Source: Serratia proteamaculans (GTDB lineage Bacteria > Pseudomonadota > Gammaproteobacteria > Enterobacterales > Enterobacteriaceae). From it: a DNA stretch of 64,000 nt. Below are positions 46,388 to 56,952 of this stretch, one piece after another. Each line of letters starts with the position of its first letter. Positions within the stretch are counted from its first letter, which is position 1. Below the pieces are notes generated by a model. It had not been told where the DNA came from and did no database searches. It saw only the letters and a program-made list of their open reading frames with translations. Made by a program: the position numbers and the translations under genes. The stretch is from positions 1,736,001 to 1,800,000 of the forward strand of contig NZ_WBKI01000001.1 in NCBI RefSeq assembly GCF_008830365.1, read 5' to 3'.

Positions 46388-47665
46388 ATGAGCCAGAAAA
46401 ACCTATTTACTAAATCAGCTCTCGCAGCTGCAGTGGCAATTATTTCTTCAAACGTGTCTGCCGCAGGATTCCAGCTGAATGAGTTCTCATCAGCTGGTTT
46501 GGGACGTTCGTATTCTGGCGAAGGCGCCATGGCAGACACTGCGGCTTCCGCCAGTCGCAACCCGGCCTTGTTGATGATGTACACTCGCCCAGAGCTGTCT
46601 TTCGGCGCGGTGTTTATCGATCCGGACGTGGACATCACCGGCAAGTCACCTTCTGGTGCCAGCCTGGATTCTAAAAATATCGCCCCTACCGCCTGGGTGC
46701 CGAACCTGCACTATGTGCAGCCGATTAATGACCAATTTGCCGTGGGTGCCTCTGTCACCAGTAACTACGGCCTGGCTACCGAATTCAACGACGGCTATAC
46801 CGCTGGCGCTTACGGCGGTAAAACTGACCTTACCACCGTAAACCTCAATCTGAGCGGTGCTTATCGTCTGAACCAAAACTTCAGCTTCGGTCTGGGTTTT
46901 GATGCGGTTTATGCTAAAGCCAAACTTGAGCGTTATGCGGGTGAAAGTGGTGCAGCCCTCGGAATGCCGGCTGATACTCAAATCTCTCACCTGAAGGGTG
47001 ATGAATGGGGCTTTGGCTGGAACGCCGGCCTGCTGTATGAAGTCGACGAAAACAACCGCTATGGCTTAACTTACCGTTCAGAAGTGAAAGTCGACTTCGA
47101 CGGCGACTATAAAAGCAGCATTCCATCCCGCTTTAACCCGCTGCAGGGAAGAACCGGTCTGCCATGGGGGACCGATGGCAATACCATACCGGGCTCTCTG
47201 ACCCTGAATCTGCCGGAAATGTGGGAAATCTCAGGCTACAACAAGGTTGCGCCGCAGTGGGCTGTCCACTACAGCTTGGCTTACACCAGTTGGAGTCAGT
47301 TCCAGGAGCTGAAAGCTACCGGCAACAACGGTCAAACGCTGTTCGAGAAGCACGAAGGCTTCAAAGACGCTTACCGCATCGCGCTGGGTACCACCTACTT
47401 CTACGACGATAACTGGACCTTCCGTACCGGTATCGCCTTCGATGACAGCCCGGTACCGGCTCAAAACCGTTCTATCTCTATCCCGGATCAGGATCGTTTC
47501 TGGCTGAGCGCCGGTACCAGCTACGCGTTCAACAAAGACGCTTCGGTTGACGTCGGTATCTCCTACATGCACGGTCAGAAAGTCACCATTAAAGAAGGTC
47601 CATACACCTTCGAATCGGTGGGCAAGGCCTGGCTGTACGGTGCCAACTTCAACTACCGCTTCTAA
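46388..47665 (+). CDS. fadL: Long-chain fatty acid outer-membrane transporter
   Basis: A 425-residue beta-barrel. The signal peptide ([20 protein letters not shown], cleaved at VSAA) is followed by the mature start [21 protein letters not shown], whose N-terminal hatch and NPA motif ([10 protein letters not shown]) are diagnostic of FadL. The C-terminus ends in YGANFNYRF, with terminal Phe as expected for BamA-inserted barrels. ATG 46388 has TGAGG upstream. It is monocistronic with a strong terminator, and its promoter has FadR-like sites. Confidence 0.97.
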   Translation: MSQKNLFTKSALAAAVAIISSNVSAAGFQLNEFSSAGLGRSYSGEGAMADTAASASRNPALLMMYTRPELSFGAVFIDPDVDITGKSPSGASLDSKNIAPTAWVPNLHYVQPINDQFAVGASVTSNYGLATEFNDGYTAGAYGGKTDLTTVNLNLSGAYRLNQNFSFGLGFDAVYAKAKLERYAGESGAALGMPADTQISHLKGDEWGFGWNAGLLYEVDENNRYGLTYRSEVKVDFDGDYKSSIPSRFNPLQGRTGLPWGTDGNTIPGSLTLNLPEMWEISGYNKVAPQWAVHYSLAYTSWSQFQELKATGNNGQTLFEKHEGFKDAYRIALGTTYFYDDNWTFRTGIAFDDSPVPAQNRSISIPDQDRFWLSAGTSYAFNKDASVDVGISYMHGQKVTIKEGPYTFESVGKAWLYGANFNYRF

Positions 47666-47684
47666 TCCTTTCGACGATGAAGCC

Positions 47685-47712
47685 AAAGCGCCCTGCGGGG
47701 CGCTTTTTTATT
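47685..47712 (+). terminator. Rho-independent terminator of fadL
   Basis: AAAGCGCCC and GGGGCGCTTT form a strong stem with a very short loop, followed by a run of T ending TTTTATT. It begins 20 bases after the fadL stop. Confidence 0.9.
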
Positions 47713-47731
47713 ACCGACGTATTTGCAAGGC

Positions 47732-47757
47732 AAAAAAAACCCGCCGGATGGCAGGTT
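47732..47757 (-). terminator. Rho-independent terminator of mlaA
   Basis: On the minus strand AACCTGCC pairs with GGCGGGTT (one G-T pair) and is followed by six or more T residues. It lies 23 bases after the mlaA stop and is separate from the fadL terminator. Confidence 0.8.
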
Positions 47758-47779
47758 CTTTATCTTCGCAAACCGGGAC

Positions 47780-48538
47780 CTATTGCGAGTCGATCTCGTC
47801 CAGATCGCCCTGGATCGCCTGGGCGTTCGGGTTAACTTCCGGCTTCAGAGAGCCGCCGTTCGCCAGGAAGTCGTTGCGCTGGAAGTAGGCTTCACGCACC
47901 ATCAGGTACGGATCGGAAGAGTTGTGCAGCAAGCCGTCGGAATCCAACAGTTCGGCGCGGGTTTCAATCCCCTCAACCACCCATTTGCCCGCCGACATCC
48001 AGAAAGTCAGGTAGCTCAGCACCGGGTAAACGGTATCTGCCCAGTCACCGCCCTCTTCACGCAGAGTGAAGCTGCCATAGCCCGGCAACATCACATAAGG
48101 GCCATAGCCGACACCATAATGCCCCAGAGTGCTACCGAAACGGTTCGGCTCTTCACGCGCCAGTTTCGGGTTAGCCATGCCAGCCACGTCGATCAGGCCG
48201 CCCATACCCAGAAGGGTGTTGAGGAAGAAACGGTTGAAGTGGATCATCCCCTTGTACGGATCGCCCTTCAGGAAGGAGTTGACCATACTGGCCGGTTCTT
48301 CCAGGTTGGAAGTGAAGTTGCTGATACCATTACGCGCCGGCATCGGCAGATAGTCACGCCAGGCCACGGCCACCGGGCGCAGTACGTACGGATCCAGGAC
48401 GTTATAGTTAAAGTTGAACATCGTCCGGTTAAATCCTTCCAGAGGATCGGATCGCCCTTGTGGTTCATCTTGTGGCGCGCTGGCACAGCCCACCAATAAC
48501 ACCGTTGTGAAAGCCAGCCCAGTCAGGCGAAAGTTCAT
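47780..48538 (-). CDS. mlaA: MlaA outer-membrane phospholipid-asymmetry lipoprotein
   Basis: A 252-residue lipoprotein with lipobox LLVGCAS. The sequence matches E. coli MlaA (VacJ): SDPLEGFNRTMFNFNYNVLD, YLPMPARNGISNFTSNLEEP, RFGSTLGHYGVGYGPYVMLP and DSDGLLHNSSDPYLMVREAY. MlaA extracts misplaced phospholipid from the outer leaflet and hands it to MlaC. ATG 48538 has GGAGAAG upstream; an ATG at 48550 is in frame. It converges on fadL. Confidence 0.96.
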   Translation of the reverse strand: MNFRLTGLAFTTVLLVGCASAPQDEPQGRSDPLEGFNRTMFNFNYNVLDPYVLRPVAVAWRDYLPMPARNGISNFTSNLEEPASMVNSFLKGDPYKGMIHFNRFFLNTLLGMGGLIDVAGMANPKLAREEPNRFGSTLGHYGVGYGPYVMLPGYGSFTLREEGGDWADTVYPVLSYLTFWMSAGKWVVEGIETRAELLDSDGLLHNSSDPYLMVREAYFQRNDFLANGGSLKPEVNPNAQAIQGDLDEIDSQ

Positions 48539-48572
48539 ATTCTTCTCCATGAAAACACGTTCGGTCTTTTAT

Positions 48573-49784
48573 TCAGGGGACCTGTTTGTTTATCTGAACG
48601 TCAATTTGCTCTTTACCACTGAAATTCTGCAGCGCACTCTCACCGAACCAGTCACCCGCCTGTGGCGTGGCCAGACCATCCTGAGAAATCCGCACCCGCA
48701 CCTTGACCTGATGCTGAGCCGAAAGCAGGCGCTCAGGCATCATGGCGTTGCTGTCATCCAGGGAGAATGACAGCGGGAAACGGCTCAAGGGCAGTTGTTT
48801 TACCGCCACCGGCACCGGATTAGTGCCATCGGTCACAGAGATCACCAGCGTCCCCTGCGGCGGTAAAGCGTTGCTCGCCTGCGGCGATAACGTCACGTTA
48901 ATACCAAGTTTAACAGTTTCTCCGCCCGCCTGGGATTTTGCTTGTTCAATGCTGCGCTTTAACACCTCGGCGCGCTGATCGTTAGCCGGCAGCAGTTTCA
49001 ACATCACCTGCCAGGCACCGATCGCCTGCTTGAAATCACCCTGTTCGAAGGAGTTAAATGCCAATAAGCTCAGCACCCGCAGATTGGTATGATCTTCGGC
49101 GATCATTTTGCGCAGCATCTGCGTGGCCTGCTTGTTATCCTCTGGATCGTTGGAGCGCGTCAAGACTTCCGCGTAGCCGAGACGAACTTCCAGACTATTC
49201 GGGTCCAGTTGATAAGCATGAGCGAATGCCTGAGTCGCGGTGGTGGCGTTATTCAGTGCCATACCTACCCGGCCCAGCATCATCCAGTCATTGATATTAC
49301 GATCGTCCTGTTGGAGTGAGGTACGCAGGCCCAGGCCGAGACGGGCAATCTCTTCCATACTCAGCGGCTGAGCGCGTTCATTGGCAACCCGCGCACGCAG
49401 ATCCGGCATTTGAGCTTCTACCTGCTGCCAGTCCAGCACCTGCGCCAGCCCACCGGTTTTCAGATAAAAACCCAGGGTGACCACCACCAATAACGCGACG
49501 CCGGGTACCAGCGCCCAACGGTTGATCGGTTTCGCCTGCTCTTCCTGCTGACCGGGAATATCATTCAACAGGTTTTGCTGCAGTTCCTTCACCAACTCCG
49601 GACGTTCGGCAACCACCCCCTGCTCTTCGTCCTGCTCCAGCTCGTGCAGACGGTCCTGATAAAACGCCTTGTTCAGCGTATCGCGGCTAGCGGCGGTGCT
49701 TTTGTCGCTTTGGCGCATCGCCGGCACCACCAGCAACGCCGCAGCGCCAACCAGCAATACAATAATAATCAGCCAAAAAGCCAT
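48573..49784 (-). CDS. ccmI: Cytochrome c maturation apocytochrome chaperone CcmI
   Basis: A 403-residue protein: two N-terminal membrane helices (about 3-22 and 93-112) separated by a cytoplasmic heptad-type loop (DTLNKAFYQDRLHELEQDEEQ), then a periplasmic TPR region (about 150-300, MMLGRVGMALNNATTATQAFAH) and a C-terminal beta-rich domain. This is CcmI (the second half of E. coli CcmH), which binds the C-terminus of apocytochrome c. It is last in the ccmABCDEFGHI operon, starting at the ccmH stop. Confidence 0.93.
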   Translation of the reverse strand: MAFWLIIIVLLVGAAALLVVPAMRQSDKSTAASRDTLNKAFYQDRLHELEQDEEQGVVAERPELVKELQQNLLNDIPGQQEEQAKPINRWALVPGVALLVVVTLGFYLKTGGLAQVLDWQQVEAQMPDLRARVANERAQPLSMEEIARLGLGLRTSLQQDDRNINDWMMLGRVGMALNNATTATQAFAHAYQLDPNSLEVRLGYAEVLTRSNDPEDNKQATQMLRKMIAEDHTNLRVLSLLAFNSFEQGDFKQAIGAWQVMLKLLPANDQRAEVLKRSIEQAKSQAGGETVKLGINVTLSPQASNALPPQGTLVISVTDGTNPVPVAVKQLPLSRFPLSFSLDDSNAMMPERLLSAQHQVKVRVRISQDGLATPQAGDWFGESALQNFSGKEQIDVQINKQVP

Positions 49785-50257
49785 TAGGGTTTCTTCCTGT
49801 CAGTCTCTTTCAGCAGCGCCGCCAGACGCTGTTGCTCCTGCTCGGAGAATTCATCGTTAGCGTTAGCGGCACTGCTGCGGCGACGGCGGGTACGCAGTAT
49901 CACTACCGCACCGCCGATCAACACAAACAGCAACGGGCCAACCCACAGGATCAGCGTCGCCGGGGTCACCGGCGGCTCATAGGTGACGAAATTGCCGTAG
50001 CGCGCCACCATGTAATCGATGATCTGCGGCTTGCTCTGCCCCTGCATCATCAACTCGTATACCTTGGTACGCATGTCAGCAGCGATGATGGCGTTAGAGT
50101 CGGCAATGCTGTTGTTCTGGCATTTCGGGCAGCGCAGTTGCTCGGTCAATTCACGGTATTGCTGTTCCTGCTCCACCGATTTGAACTGATAGGTATCAAT
50201 AGCCGCAGCGGCGCTCCAGCTCAGCAACGCAGCAAACACCAGGGCAATGAACCTCAT
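49784..50257 (-). CDS. ccmH: Cytochrome c maturation thiol protein CcmH
   Basis: A 157-residue protein with a signal peptide (MRFIALVFAALLSWSAAA), the redox motif LTEQLRCPKCQNNSIADSNA (Cys-Pro-Lys-Cys) and one C-terminal helix (about 103-122). The standalone CcmH size, with CcmI as a separate gene, differs from the E. coli fused CcmH. It reduces apocytochrome haem-binding cysteines. It overlaps ccmG by four bases. Confidence 0.94.
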   Translation of the reverse strand: MRFIALVFAALLSWSAAAAIDTYQFKSVEQEQQYRELTEQLRCPKCQNNSIADSNAIIAADMRTKVYELMMQGQSKPQIIDYMVARYGNFVTYEPPVTPATLILWVGPLLFVLIGGAVVILRTRRRRSSAANANDEFSEQEQQRLAALLKETDRKKP

Positions 50258-50805
50258 ACCTCACCCCCGTACTTTTTGTACAGCGGCAAGACTTCCTGCT
50301 GCCAGACGCGTTCGTTCATATCCCCGGCGTGGCGGTAACGAATAATGCCTTGCCCGTCGATCAGGAAGGTTTCTGGTGCGCCGTACACGCCCAGATCCAG
50401 CCCGAGCATACCGTCGCCGTCGTACAGGCTGAGCGCATAAGGGTTGCCCAGCGAATTCAGCCAGGTCACTGCCTTGCTGCGATCGTCTTTGTAGTTCAGC
50501 CCCACTACGCGAATACCGCGCGCAGCCAGCGTATTGAGGTATTGATGTTCGGCGCGACAGGTTGGGCACCAGGTGGCCCAGACATTCAGCAACATCGGCT
50601 TGCCATTACGCAGCACCGCCTGATCGTAAGTCTTGCCGGGGCTTTCGAGCGACTCCAGCTTGAAGGCCGGTACCGGTTTGCCGATCAGCGCCGACTCCAG
50701 CATGGTCGGATCGTCGCCACCGGCATTGCGCGTCAGTTGCACCATAAACGCCGCCACCAGCAGCAGGAACAGGATTAACGGGATAAACAGCAGCTTACGG
50801 TTCAT
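50254..50805 (-). CDS. ccmG: Thiol-disulfide protein CcmG/DsbE
   Basis: A 183-residue membrane-anchored thioredoxin-fold protein. The N-terminal helix (about 5-22) is followed by LNVWATWCPTCRAEHQYLNT (active site Cys-Pro-Thr-Cys) and the cis-Pro region GVYGAPETFLIDGQG typical of CcmG. It keeps CcmH and apocytochrome cysteines reduced with electrons from DsbD. Overlaps ccmF and ccmH by four bases each. Confidence 0.95.
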   Translation of the reverse strand: MNRKLLFIPLILFLLLVAAFMVQLTRNAGGDDPTMLESALIGKPVPAFKLESLESPGKTYDQAVLRNGKPMLLNVWATWCPTCRAEHQYLNTLAARGIRVVGLNYKDDRSKAVTWLNSLGNPYALSLYDGDGMLGLDLGVYGAPETFLIDGQGIIRYRHAGDMNERVWQQEVLPLYKKYGGEV

Positions 50806-52772
50806 GCCTGCTCCTCCAGCTTGCCTTCACGCTTGAGTTTTTTGCTCATCCGATAGCGCGGATCGAGAATACACAGGATGCCGCCAATCGCCATAAACAC
50901 GCCACCGAACCAGATCCAGCGTACGAAGGGTTTATAGTACAACCGCACGGCCCAGGAGCCGTCGTCCAGCTCTTCCCCCAGTGCCGCGTAAAGATCACGG
51001 CTGAAGCCGCCGTCGATAGCCGCTTCGGTCATCATGCTGCGCGCCACGCTGTAGTAACGTTTTTCCGCGTGCAGCGTCGCTTCCGGCTTACCGTTGCGCG
51101 TAACGTCGATGATACCGACACCGCCGGTGTAGTTCGGCCCACGGATATCGTGCACATCACGGAACACAAAGTGATAGTTATGGATATCCACGCTGTCGCC
51201 GGCCTTCATGCGCACATCACGTTCCACACTGTAGTTCTGGCTAAAGGCAATACCGATCACCGTCACCGCGACGCCAAGGTGACCCAGCACCATGCCCCAG
51301 TGACTGCGGGAAAGATGGCTCAGGCCACGCCAAAAACCGTGGCGATGAGTAGCACGTTCGTGCAGTTCCATCAGCGTCAGGATAATGACCCAGACCGCCA
51401 TAATCAGCCCCACCACCGTCATACCGGCGATGCTGTCTTGCAGCAGCCACGGCAGCAGGACTGACAGCACCAGCGTAATCACCAGCGCCACGCTCAGACG
51501 GCGCCACAGCTTGGTCGGTTCATCACGGCGCCAGCGCACCAACGGGCCGATGCCCATCAGCAAGGCCATCGGGGCCATCAGCCAGGTAAACATGGTATTG
51601 AAGAAGGGTTCGCCGATAGAAATACTGCCCAGGCCAAGCTGTTTATGCACCAGCGGCAACAGCGTGCCCAGCAACACCACCAGCGTCGCGGCAATCAACA
51701 GTACGTTGTTGCCCAACAGGAAGGTTTCACGCGAGAAGGTTTCATGCTGCACCCGGCTGCGCACCTGGCCGCCTTTGACCGCGTACAGCAGCAAAGAACC
51801 GCCGATCACAATCACCAGATAGGCGAGGATGAACATGCCGCGCGCCGGATCGGAGGCAAAGGAGTGTACCGACACCAGCACGCCGGAACGCACCAGGAAG
51901 GTGCCCAGCAAACACAGCGAGAAGGCGGTAATCGCCAGCAGCACCGTCCAGGCCTTGAAAGTCCCGCGTTTTTCGGTCACCGCCAGCGAGTGCATCAGCG
52001 CCGTACCGGCCAGCCACGGCATAAATGAAGCGTTCTCTACCGGATCCCAGAACCACCAGCCGCCCCAGCCCAGTTCGTAATAAGCCCAGGCAGAGCCCAG
52101 CACGATACCCATGGTGAGGAACACCCAGGCTGCGGTGGTCCAGGGACGCGACCAGCGAGCCCAGGCAGTATCGAGCCGGCCGGCCATCAGTGAGGCAATC
52201 GCAAAGGCAAAGGCCACCGAGAAACCAACGTACCCCATATACAGCAACGGCGGATGGAAAATCAGGCCGATATCCTGCAGCAGAGGGTTGAGGTCACTGC
52301 CGTCGATCGGGAAATTCGGCAAGGTGCGGGTGAACGGGTTGGAGGTCATGATAATGAACAGCAAGAAGCCTGCGGTAATCATGCCCATCACCGACAGCAC
52401 GCGTGCCACCGCATCCTGTGGCATCGAACGACTGCACAACGCCACCGCCAGCGACCAGCAGCTCAGCAGCAGCACCCACAGCAGCAGCGACCCTTCATGG
52501 GCGCCCCAGGTGGCGGCGATGCGGTAATACACCGGCAGTTGCGTATTGGAGTTGGCGGCCACATAGGCCACGGTAAAATCATTGGTGACAAAGGCATACA
52601 CCAGGCAGATGAATGCCAGCGCAATAGCACCGAACATGCCGTAGGTCAGCGGACGCGCCACCGCCATCATACGGCGATCCTGACGCGCAGCGCCCCACTG
52701 CGGGTAAATGCTCAGCAGCAGCGATATCGCCAGCGCCAGGCACAGCAGAAAACTTCCCGTTTCCGGCATCAT
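50802..52772 (-). CDS. ccmF: Haem lyase subunit CcmF
   Basis: A 656-residue membrane protein with many helices (about 15). The haem-handling WWD domain reads [20 protein letters not shown] near residue 230, with flanking conserved His residues. The C-terminal periplasmic region includes YFVHNYHF-like HNYHFVFRD and a final helix before [12 protein letters not shown]. CcmF with CcmH attaches haem to apocytochrome c. Overlaps ccmE and ccmG. Confidence 0.96.
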   Translation of the reverse strand: MMPETGSFLLCLALAISLLLSIYPQWGAARQDRRMMAVARPLTYGMFGAIALAFICLVYAFVTNDFTVAYVAANSNTQLPVYYRIAATWGAHEGSLLLWVLLLSCWSLAVALCSRSMPQDAVARVLSVMGMITAGFLLFIIMTSNPFTRTLPNFPIDGSDLNPLLQDIGLIFHPPLLYMGYVGFSVAFAFAIASLMAGRLDTAWARWSRPWTTAAWVFLTMGIVLGSAWAYYELGWGGWWFWDPVENASFMPWLAGTALMHSLAVTEKRGTFKAWTVLLAITAFSLCLLGTFLVRSGVLVSVHSFASDPARGMFILAYLVIVIGGSLLLYAVKGGQVRSRVQHETFSRETFLLGNNVLLIAATLVVLLGTLLPLVHKQLGLGSISIGEPFFNTMFTWLMAPMALLMGIGPLVRWRRDEPTKLWRRLSVALVITLVLSVLLPWLLQDSIAGMTVVGLIMAVWVIILTLMELHERATHRHGFWRGLSHLSRSHWGMVLGHLGVAVTVIGIAFSQNYSVERDVRMKAGDSVDIHNYHFVFRDVHDIRGPNYTGGVGIIDVTRNGKPEATLHAEKRYYSVARSMMTEAAIDGGFSRDLYAALGEELDDGSWAVRLYYKPFVRWIWFGGVFMAIGGILCILDPRYRMSKKLKREGKLEEQA

Positions 52773-53263
52773 GATTTGGCACCCTCATTCTGCGGGGTAG
52801 CGTAAGCCGAAGCCGGCCCCTTATGGTTTTCTTTCATTGCGTCGGCCACCTCCGGCGGAGTGTATTTTTCATCGTGTTTCGCCAGCACTTCACGCGCATT
52901 GACCACATTACCTTCGCCCAATACGCCCTGCGCTACCACGCCCTGCCCCTCACGGAACAAGTCCGGCAAAATACCGGTGTAGGTGACATCGATCGCACCG
53001 CGCGCATCGTAGACCTTGAAGCTGACCTGCAGCGTTTTCTGATCGCGTTTTACCGAACCAGGCATCACCATGCCGCCGATACGCAGGCGTTGGCCCACTT
53101 CCGGCTTCTCATGATTTTCGCCTTTGCCCTGCAGAATTTCGCTCGGGGTATAAAACAGATCGATGTTGGAGCGCAGCGCATACAGCATCAGGGTCGCGGT
53201 AAGCGCAACGCCGATCAGCACTACGATCGCCAGATACAGGCGACTTTTACGACGTGGATTCAC
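52769..53263 (-). CDS. ccmE: Periplasmic haem chaperone CcmE
   Basis: A 164-residue protein with an N-terminal anchor (about 8-28), an OB-fold body ([35 protein letters not shown]) and the haem-attachment motif [14 protein letters not shown], whose His covalently binds haem and whose Tyr is nearby. It shuttles haem from CcmC to CcmF. Overlaps ccmD by four bases. Confidence 0.96.
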   Translation of the reverse strand: MNPRRKSRLYLAIVVLIGVALTATLMLYALRSNIDLFYTPSEILQGKGENHEKPEVGQRLRIGGMVMPGSVKRDQKTLQVSFKVYDARGAIDVTYTGILPDLFREGQGVVAQGVLGEGNVVNAREVLAKHDEKYTPPEVADAMKENHKGPASAYATPQNEGAKS

Positions 53264-53496
53264 AATGATTTCTCCCGCGGGTTAGCGGATTTTTGTTTCG
53301 ACTGCTGCGACTGACGAATGCGTCGCTCGCGCGCCTGACGGCGGCCGATCTCATCGAGCAATTGCCGACGCTGCCAGAAAGTATGAGCCACCAGGCCCAA
53401 CAGCGAGAGCAGCGTGACAGCTACCGCCAGCCAGACGTAGAAGGCATAGCCCCCCATGGCGAAAAACCCCTGCCAGGAAGTAAATGCGGCATTCAT
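53260..53496 (-). CDS. ccmD: Small haem-exporter component CcmD
   Basis: A 78-residue protein with a single membrane helix (about 17-37, [20 protein letters not shown]) and a basic cytoplasmic tail ([19 protein letters not shown]). This is the CcmD plan: [12 protein letters not shown] before the helix is typical. CcmD helps release holo-CcmE from the CcmABC complex. Overlaps ccmC and ccmE. Confidence 0.92.
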   Translation of the reverse strand: MNAAFTSWQGFFAMGGYAFYVWLAVAVTLLSLLGLVAHTFWQRRQLLDEIGRRQARERRIRQSQQSKQKSANPREKSL

Positions 53497-54239
53497 GGTT
53501 GGCGCTCCTTATTGACCAGCCCAGCGACCCATGGGCGCTGACTTTCCTGAGACAAAATCAAATTGCGCAGGCGCATCAAAGTGAGGGTAATAAAGAACAG
53601 CAGGTAGCCGAGGATCGCCCAGCGCAGCGGGGTGCGCATACTTGGCGCGATACTCTGTTGCATATTGGTCGATCCCTGATGCAGCGTGTTCCACCATTCG
53701 ACCGAGAAATGAATAATCGGGATGTTCACCACCCCCACCAGTACCAGAATACCGGCGGCCCGGCCCGCCAGGCGGCGGTCTTCAAAGGCGTTGTACAGCG
53801 CAATAATGCCGATATAAAGGAACAGCAACACCAGTTCAGAGGTCAGGCGCGCGTCCCACACCCACCAGGTGCCCCACATCGGCTTGCCCCAGGCGGAACC
53901 GGTGACCAGAGCAATAAAGGTAAATACCGCGCCGACCGGCGCCATGGCCGCCACCACCGTATCGGACATTTTCATCTGCCACACCAGACCGATGAATGCC
54001 GCTACCGCCATCGAACCGTAAATCCCCATCGACCACATGGCGGCCGGGACATGGATATACATGATACGGAAGCTGTCACCCTGCTGATAATCCTTGGGGG
54101 CAAAGCCAAAACCCCATACCCAACCCAGCAGCAGGCAGGCCGCACCGGCCAGCCCCAACCAGGGGATAAAGCGGCCACAGACACGATACAGCCGTTCAGG
54201 CTGGGCAAATTGATGTAACCATTTCCACATTGTCGTCAT
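53493..54239 (-). CDS. ccmC: Haem-handling membrane protein CcmC
   Basis: A 248-residue protein with six helices and the WWD motif GTWWVWDARLTSELVLLFLY near residue 125, plus the conserved FGFAPKDYQQGDSFRIMYIHVPAA. CcmC loads haem onto CcmE. The start is ATG 54239 (preceded by GTGAG) or ATG 54230, which begins MWKWLHQ like E. coli CcmC. A 108-bp gap separates it from ccmB, the only sizeable gap in the operon. Confidence 0.95.
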   Translation of the reverse strand: MTTMWKWLHQFAQPERLYRVCGRFIPWLGLAGAACLLLGWVWGFGFAPKDYQQGDSFRIMYIHVPAAMWSMGIYGSMAVAAFIGLVWQMKMSDTVVAAMAPVGAVFTFIALVTGSAWGKPMWGTWWVWDARLTSELVLLFLYIGIIALYNAFEDRRLAGRAAGILVLVGVVNIPIIHFSVEWWNTLHQGSTNMQQSIAPSMRTPLRWAILGYLLFFITLTLMRLRNLILSQESQRPWVAGLVNKERQP

Positions 54240-54347
54240 TGCTCACGGTAAATTTATACGGTGGCCGCCCCGTTGACTAAGGCGACGAAAATTACAGTGC
54301 GGTGGAACACGCTCTTGATGGCGTTAACCCGCATTTCAATAAGTTAG

Positions 54348-55010
54348 CTAGTGCACGCTCACACGCAGCGCCGCTGCGGTGGCGAATGGTGCCAGCGTTA
54401 TGCTGCCCGCCAGCATCGCGCCCAGAATCGCCAGGTAACCGTCTATCGGCATGCCCATAGACGCAGCATCAATGGCGGCGGTGGAAAATATCAGCACCGG
54501 TATATACAACGGCAACACCAACAGGCTCAGTAATACCCCCCCCTTGCGCAGCCCGACGGTCAGCGCCACACCAATAGCGCCGATCAGACTCAGTGTCGGT
54601 GTCCCCAACAGCAGCGTAAACGCCACCGCCAGCCAGGTATTCATATTCAACGACAGCAGCAACGCCACCAGCGGCGACAGGATTAACAGGGGTAAGCCTG
54701 TTACTACCCAGTGAGCACACACTTTGCCTAACACCGTCATTGGCAGCGGCGTCGGCAGCAACAGCAGTTGCTCCAGCGAACCATCCAGAAAATCATCGCG
54801 GAACAAACGCTCCAGCGACAACAACGCCGCCAGCAGCGCGGCGACCCAGATAATCCCCGGCGAAATACGCGCCAGTAACTGCGGCTCCGGCCCGATCCCC
54901 AGCGGAAACAAGGTGATAACGATAAGGAAGAACCACAGCGGATTAACGATTTCCGACCCTTTGCGAAAGGCAATCTTCAGCTCACGGCGCAATATAATCA
55001 AAAACATCAA
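54348..55010 (-). CDS. ccmB: Haem-exporter permease CcmB
   Basis: A 220-residue permease with six helices. Diagnostic stretches are [45 protein letters not shown] and [15 protein letters not shown]. With the ATPase CcmA it forms an ABC complex that drives release of holo-CcmE. It overlaps ccmA by four bases. Confidence 0.95.
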   Translation of the reverse strand: MMFLIILRRELKIAFRKGSEIVNPLWFFLIVITLFPLGIGPEPQLLARISPGIIWVAALLAALLSLERLFRDDFLDGSLEQLLLLPTPLPMTVLGKVCAHWVVTGLPLLILSPLVALLLSLNMNTWLAVAFTLLLGTPTLSLIGAIGVALTVGLRKGGVLLSLLVLPLYIPVLIFSTAAIDAASMGMPIDGYLAILGAMLAGSITLAPFATAAALRVSVH

Positions 55011-55639
55011 ACACTCTCCACGCGGTTTTCCGTCAGGCTGATTTTCCCTACCGCCTGCGTTACGCCGGCCAAATCCTGATGCGTGGTCAACAATACCATG
55101 CCGCCCTGCTGTGCATGTTGCTCAAAAAGGCTAATTAATTCAGCCACGCCCTGCTTGTCGATGGCCGTCAGCGGCTCGTCCAGGATCCACAGCGGGCTGT
55201 CACTGAGCCACAAACGCGCCAGTGCTACCCGGCGCTGCTGCCCGGCGGAAAGCTGCGCCACCGGCAAATCCTCGTAGCCCACCAGCCCGACCTGCTCCAG
55301 CGCCTGCCAAATGGCTTGACGATCGGGCGTGGTACGTACAGCCTGGTAAAACTGCAGGTTCTCAAAAGGTGTTAACTGGGTTTTAATTCCCGGCTGATGG
55401 CCGAGAAACAGCAGATCCTGGTAATAACGTTCGCGATGGCGCAACGTATTTTTCCCGTGCCAACAAACTTCCCCCCCCTCCGGCCGCGCCAGACCGGCCA
55501 AAATACGCAACAGGCTGGTTTTGCCCGCGCCGTTCGGCCCTTCCACCTGAATAATATCGCCCGGTTTCACCGTAAAGCTTAACCCGCTAAACAGGGTGCG
55601 CTCATCGCGGACGCAACTCAGATTTTTAGCTTCCAGCAT
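55007..55639 (-). CDS. ccmA: Haem-exporter ATPase CcmA
   Basis: A 210-residue ABC ATPase. Walker A is [18 protein letters not shown] (about 34-51), the signature is [15 protein letters not shown], Walker B is [13 protein letters not shown] and the switch His is in LLTTHQDL. It is the first gene of the ccm operon; its promoter must lie within 55640-55890, where no clear box was found. Confidence 0.96.
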   Translation of the reverse strand: MLEAKNLSCVRDERTLFSGLSFTVKPGDIIQVEGPNGAGKTSLLRILAGLARPEGGEVCWHGKNTLRHRERYYQDLLFLGHQPGIKTQLTPFENLQFYQAVRTTPDRQAIWQALEQVGLVGYEDLPVAQLSAGQQRRVALARLWLSDSPLWILDEPLTAIDKQGVAELISLFEQHAQQGGMVLLTTHQDLAGVTQAVGKISLTENRVESV

Positions 55640-55892
55640 CGGGAGAACTCATATTTTTCTTTGGGATAGCGATCATAGCATAAGCCATGCTGCGGCACGT
55701 AGCCCGCCGCTGGTCACTCAGCTACTCCAATAGGGGTAATATTGCGCCCCAGATCAATAATGCGAAGAAAAAACCGACGGCGTTAAACTCTTGTTACTTT
55801 TTTCTGCAATTTGCGACATGGCTTTCGCCGTGCCGACACGCCAACTATGCTTAATCCGTGACCCAGACAGCAGTTAAAGGAGAGAGCAGATA

Positions 55893-56822
55893 ATGAGCGA
55901 CCCACAACAGCGCCCTGATACAGATAGCGATGATCATCTGCAGGTGGAGAGCAAGGAGCATGAACAGGGCAAGAGCGAAATCGAGGTAAAGGAACAGAAC
56001 CTGCCCTCACGCGCGGCGGCGGTGCATGAGCAGATCCGCATGGAGGGTGAGAAAGAGCTGGAACGCGATTGGCTGGCCTTGCTGTGGTCAGCGGTGGCCG
56101 CTGGGTTGTCGATGGGTGCTTCACTGATGGCAAAGGGCATTTTTCATGCCCGTTTACCGGACGACCCCAGCCGCTTCTTTATCGAGAATATTGGCTATAC
56201 CTTTGGCTTTATCATTGTGATTATGGCCCGTCAGCAGCTGTTTACAGAAAATACCGTGACCGCCGTGCTGCCGATCATGCATAAACCGACGCCGAGAAAT
56301 TTCATCATCTTGTTCCGCCTGTGGGGCGTGGTGCTACTCGGCAACCTGATTGGCACCGGGCTGGTGTCACTGGCGTTTATTCATATGCCGATTTTTGATG
56401 AAAACACCCGCAGCGCCTTCGTTAGCCTGTCGGAAGAGGTGATGCAAAACTCACCGTCAGAAATGTTCGCCAACGGTATTATTGCTGGCTGGATCATCGC
56501 CACCATGGTGTGGATGTTCCCTTCCGCCGGCGCCGCCAAGATTTGGGTGATCGTCCTGATGACCTATCTGGTGGCGATCTGCGATCTGACCCATATCGTG
56601 GTCGGATCGGTCGAGATCCTTTATCTGGTATTTAGCGGTGTGATCCCCTGGCAAGATTTTATCTACCCGTTCGCCATTCCGACGCTGGCCGGCAACATTA
56701 TCGGCGGCACCTTTATCTTTGCGTTAATCAGCCATGCACAGATCCGCAATGATATGAGTGATAAAAACAAAGCGGCGCGGCTGGAGGCAGAAAAACAGAC
56801 CGCCAGGGCGAGAAAACCGTGA
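55893..56822 (+). CDS. yfdC: YfdC-like formate/nitrite-transporter-family protein
   Basis: A 309-residue inner-membrane protein of the FNT superfamily. A charged cytoplasmic N-terminus of about 60 residues (RAAAVHEQIRMEGEKELERD) precedes six helices with SMGASLMAKGIFHARL, GFIIVIMARQQLFTENTV and AGWIIATMVWMFPSAGAAK. It matches E. coli YfdC in length and location next to argW. The substrate is not established. AAAGGAGAGA precedes the ATG. Confidence 0.93.
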   Translation: MSDPQQRPDTDSDDHLQVESKEHEQGKSEIEVKEQNLPSRAAAVHEQIRMEGEKELERDWLALLWSAVAAGLSMGASLMAKGIFHARLPDDPSRFFIENIGYTFGFIIVIMARQQLFTENTVTAVLPIMHKPTPRNFIILFRLWGVVLLGNLIGTGLVSLAFIHMPIFDENTRSAFVSLSEEVMQNSPSEMFANGIIAGWIIATMVWMFPSAGAAKIWVIVLMTYLVAICDLTHIVVGSVEILYLVFSGVIPWQDFIYPFAIPTLAGNIIGGTFIFALISHAQIRNDMSDKNKAARLEAEKQTARARKP

Positions 56823-56914
56823 TCGCAGTCAGCGCAACACGCGAAAATCAGCGCATATTGGCGAGGGAATGAGCAAACGCACCGCTAAGCGCTTATTCTG
56901 CGGGTAAAAAAAGG

Positions 56915-56927
56915 TATACTGCCCCGG
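56915..56927 (+). promoter_or_regulatory. argW promoter -10 box with GC-rich discriminator
   Basis: TATACT at 56915-56920 is followed directly by GCCCCGG, a GC-rich discriminator as found in stringently controlled tRNA promoters. The mature tRNA begins 26 bases downstream of this stretch. A -35 box is not clear. Confidence 0.55.
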
Positions 56928-56952
56928 CAGCCTCAGGTTGCCAGCCCGCAGC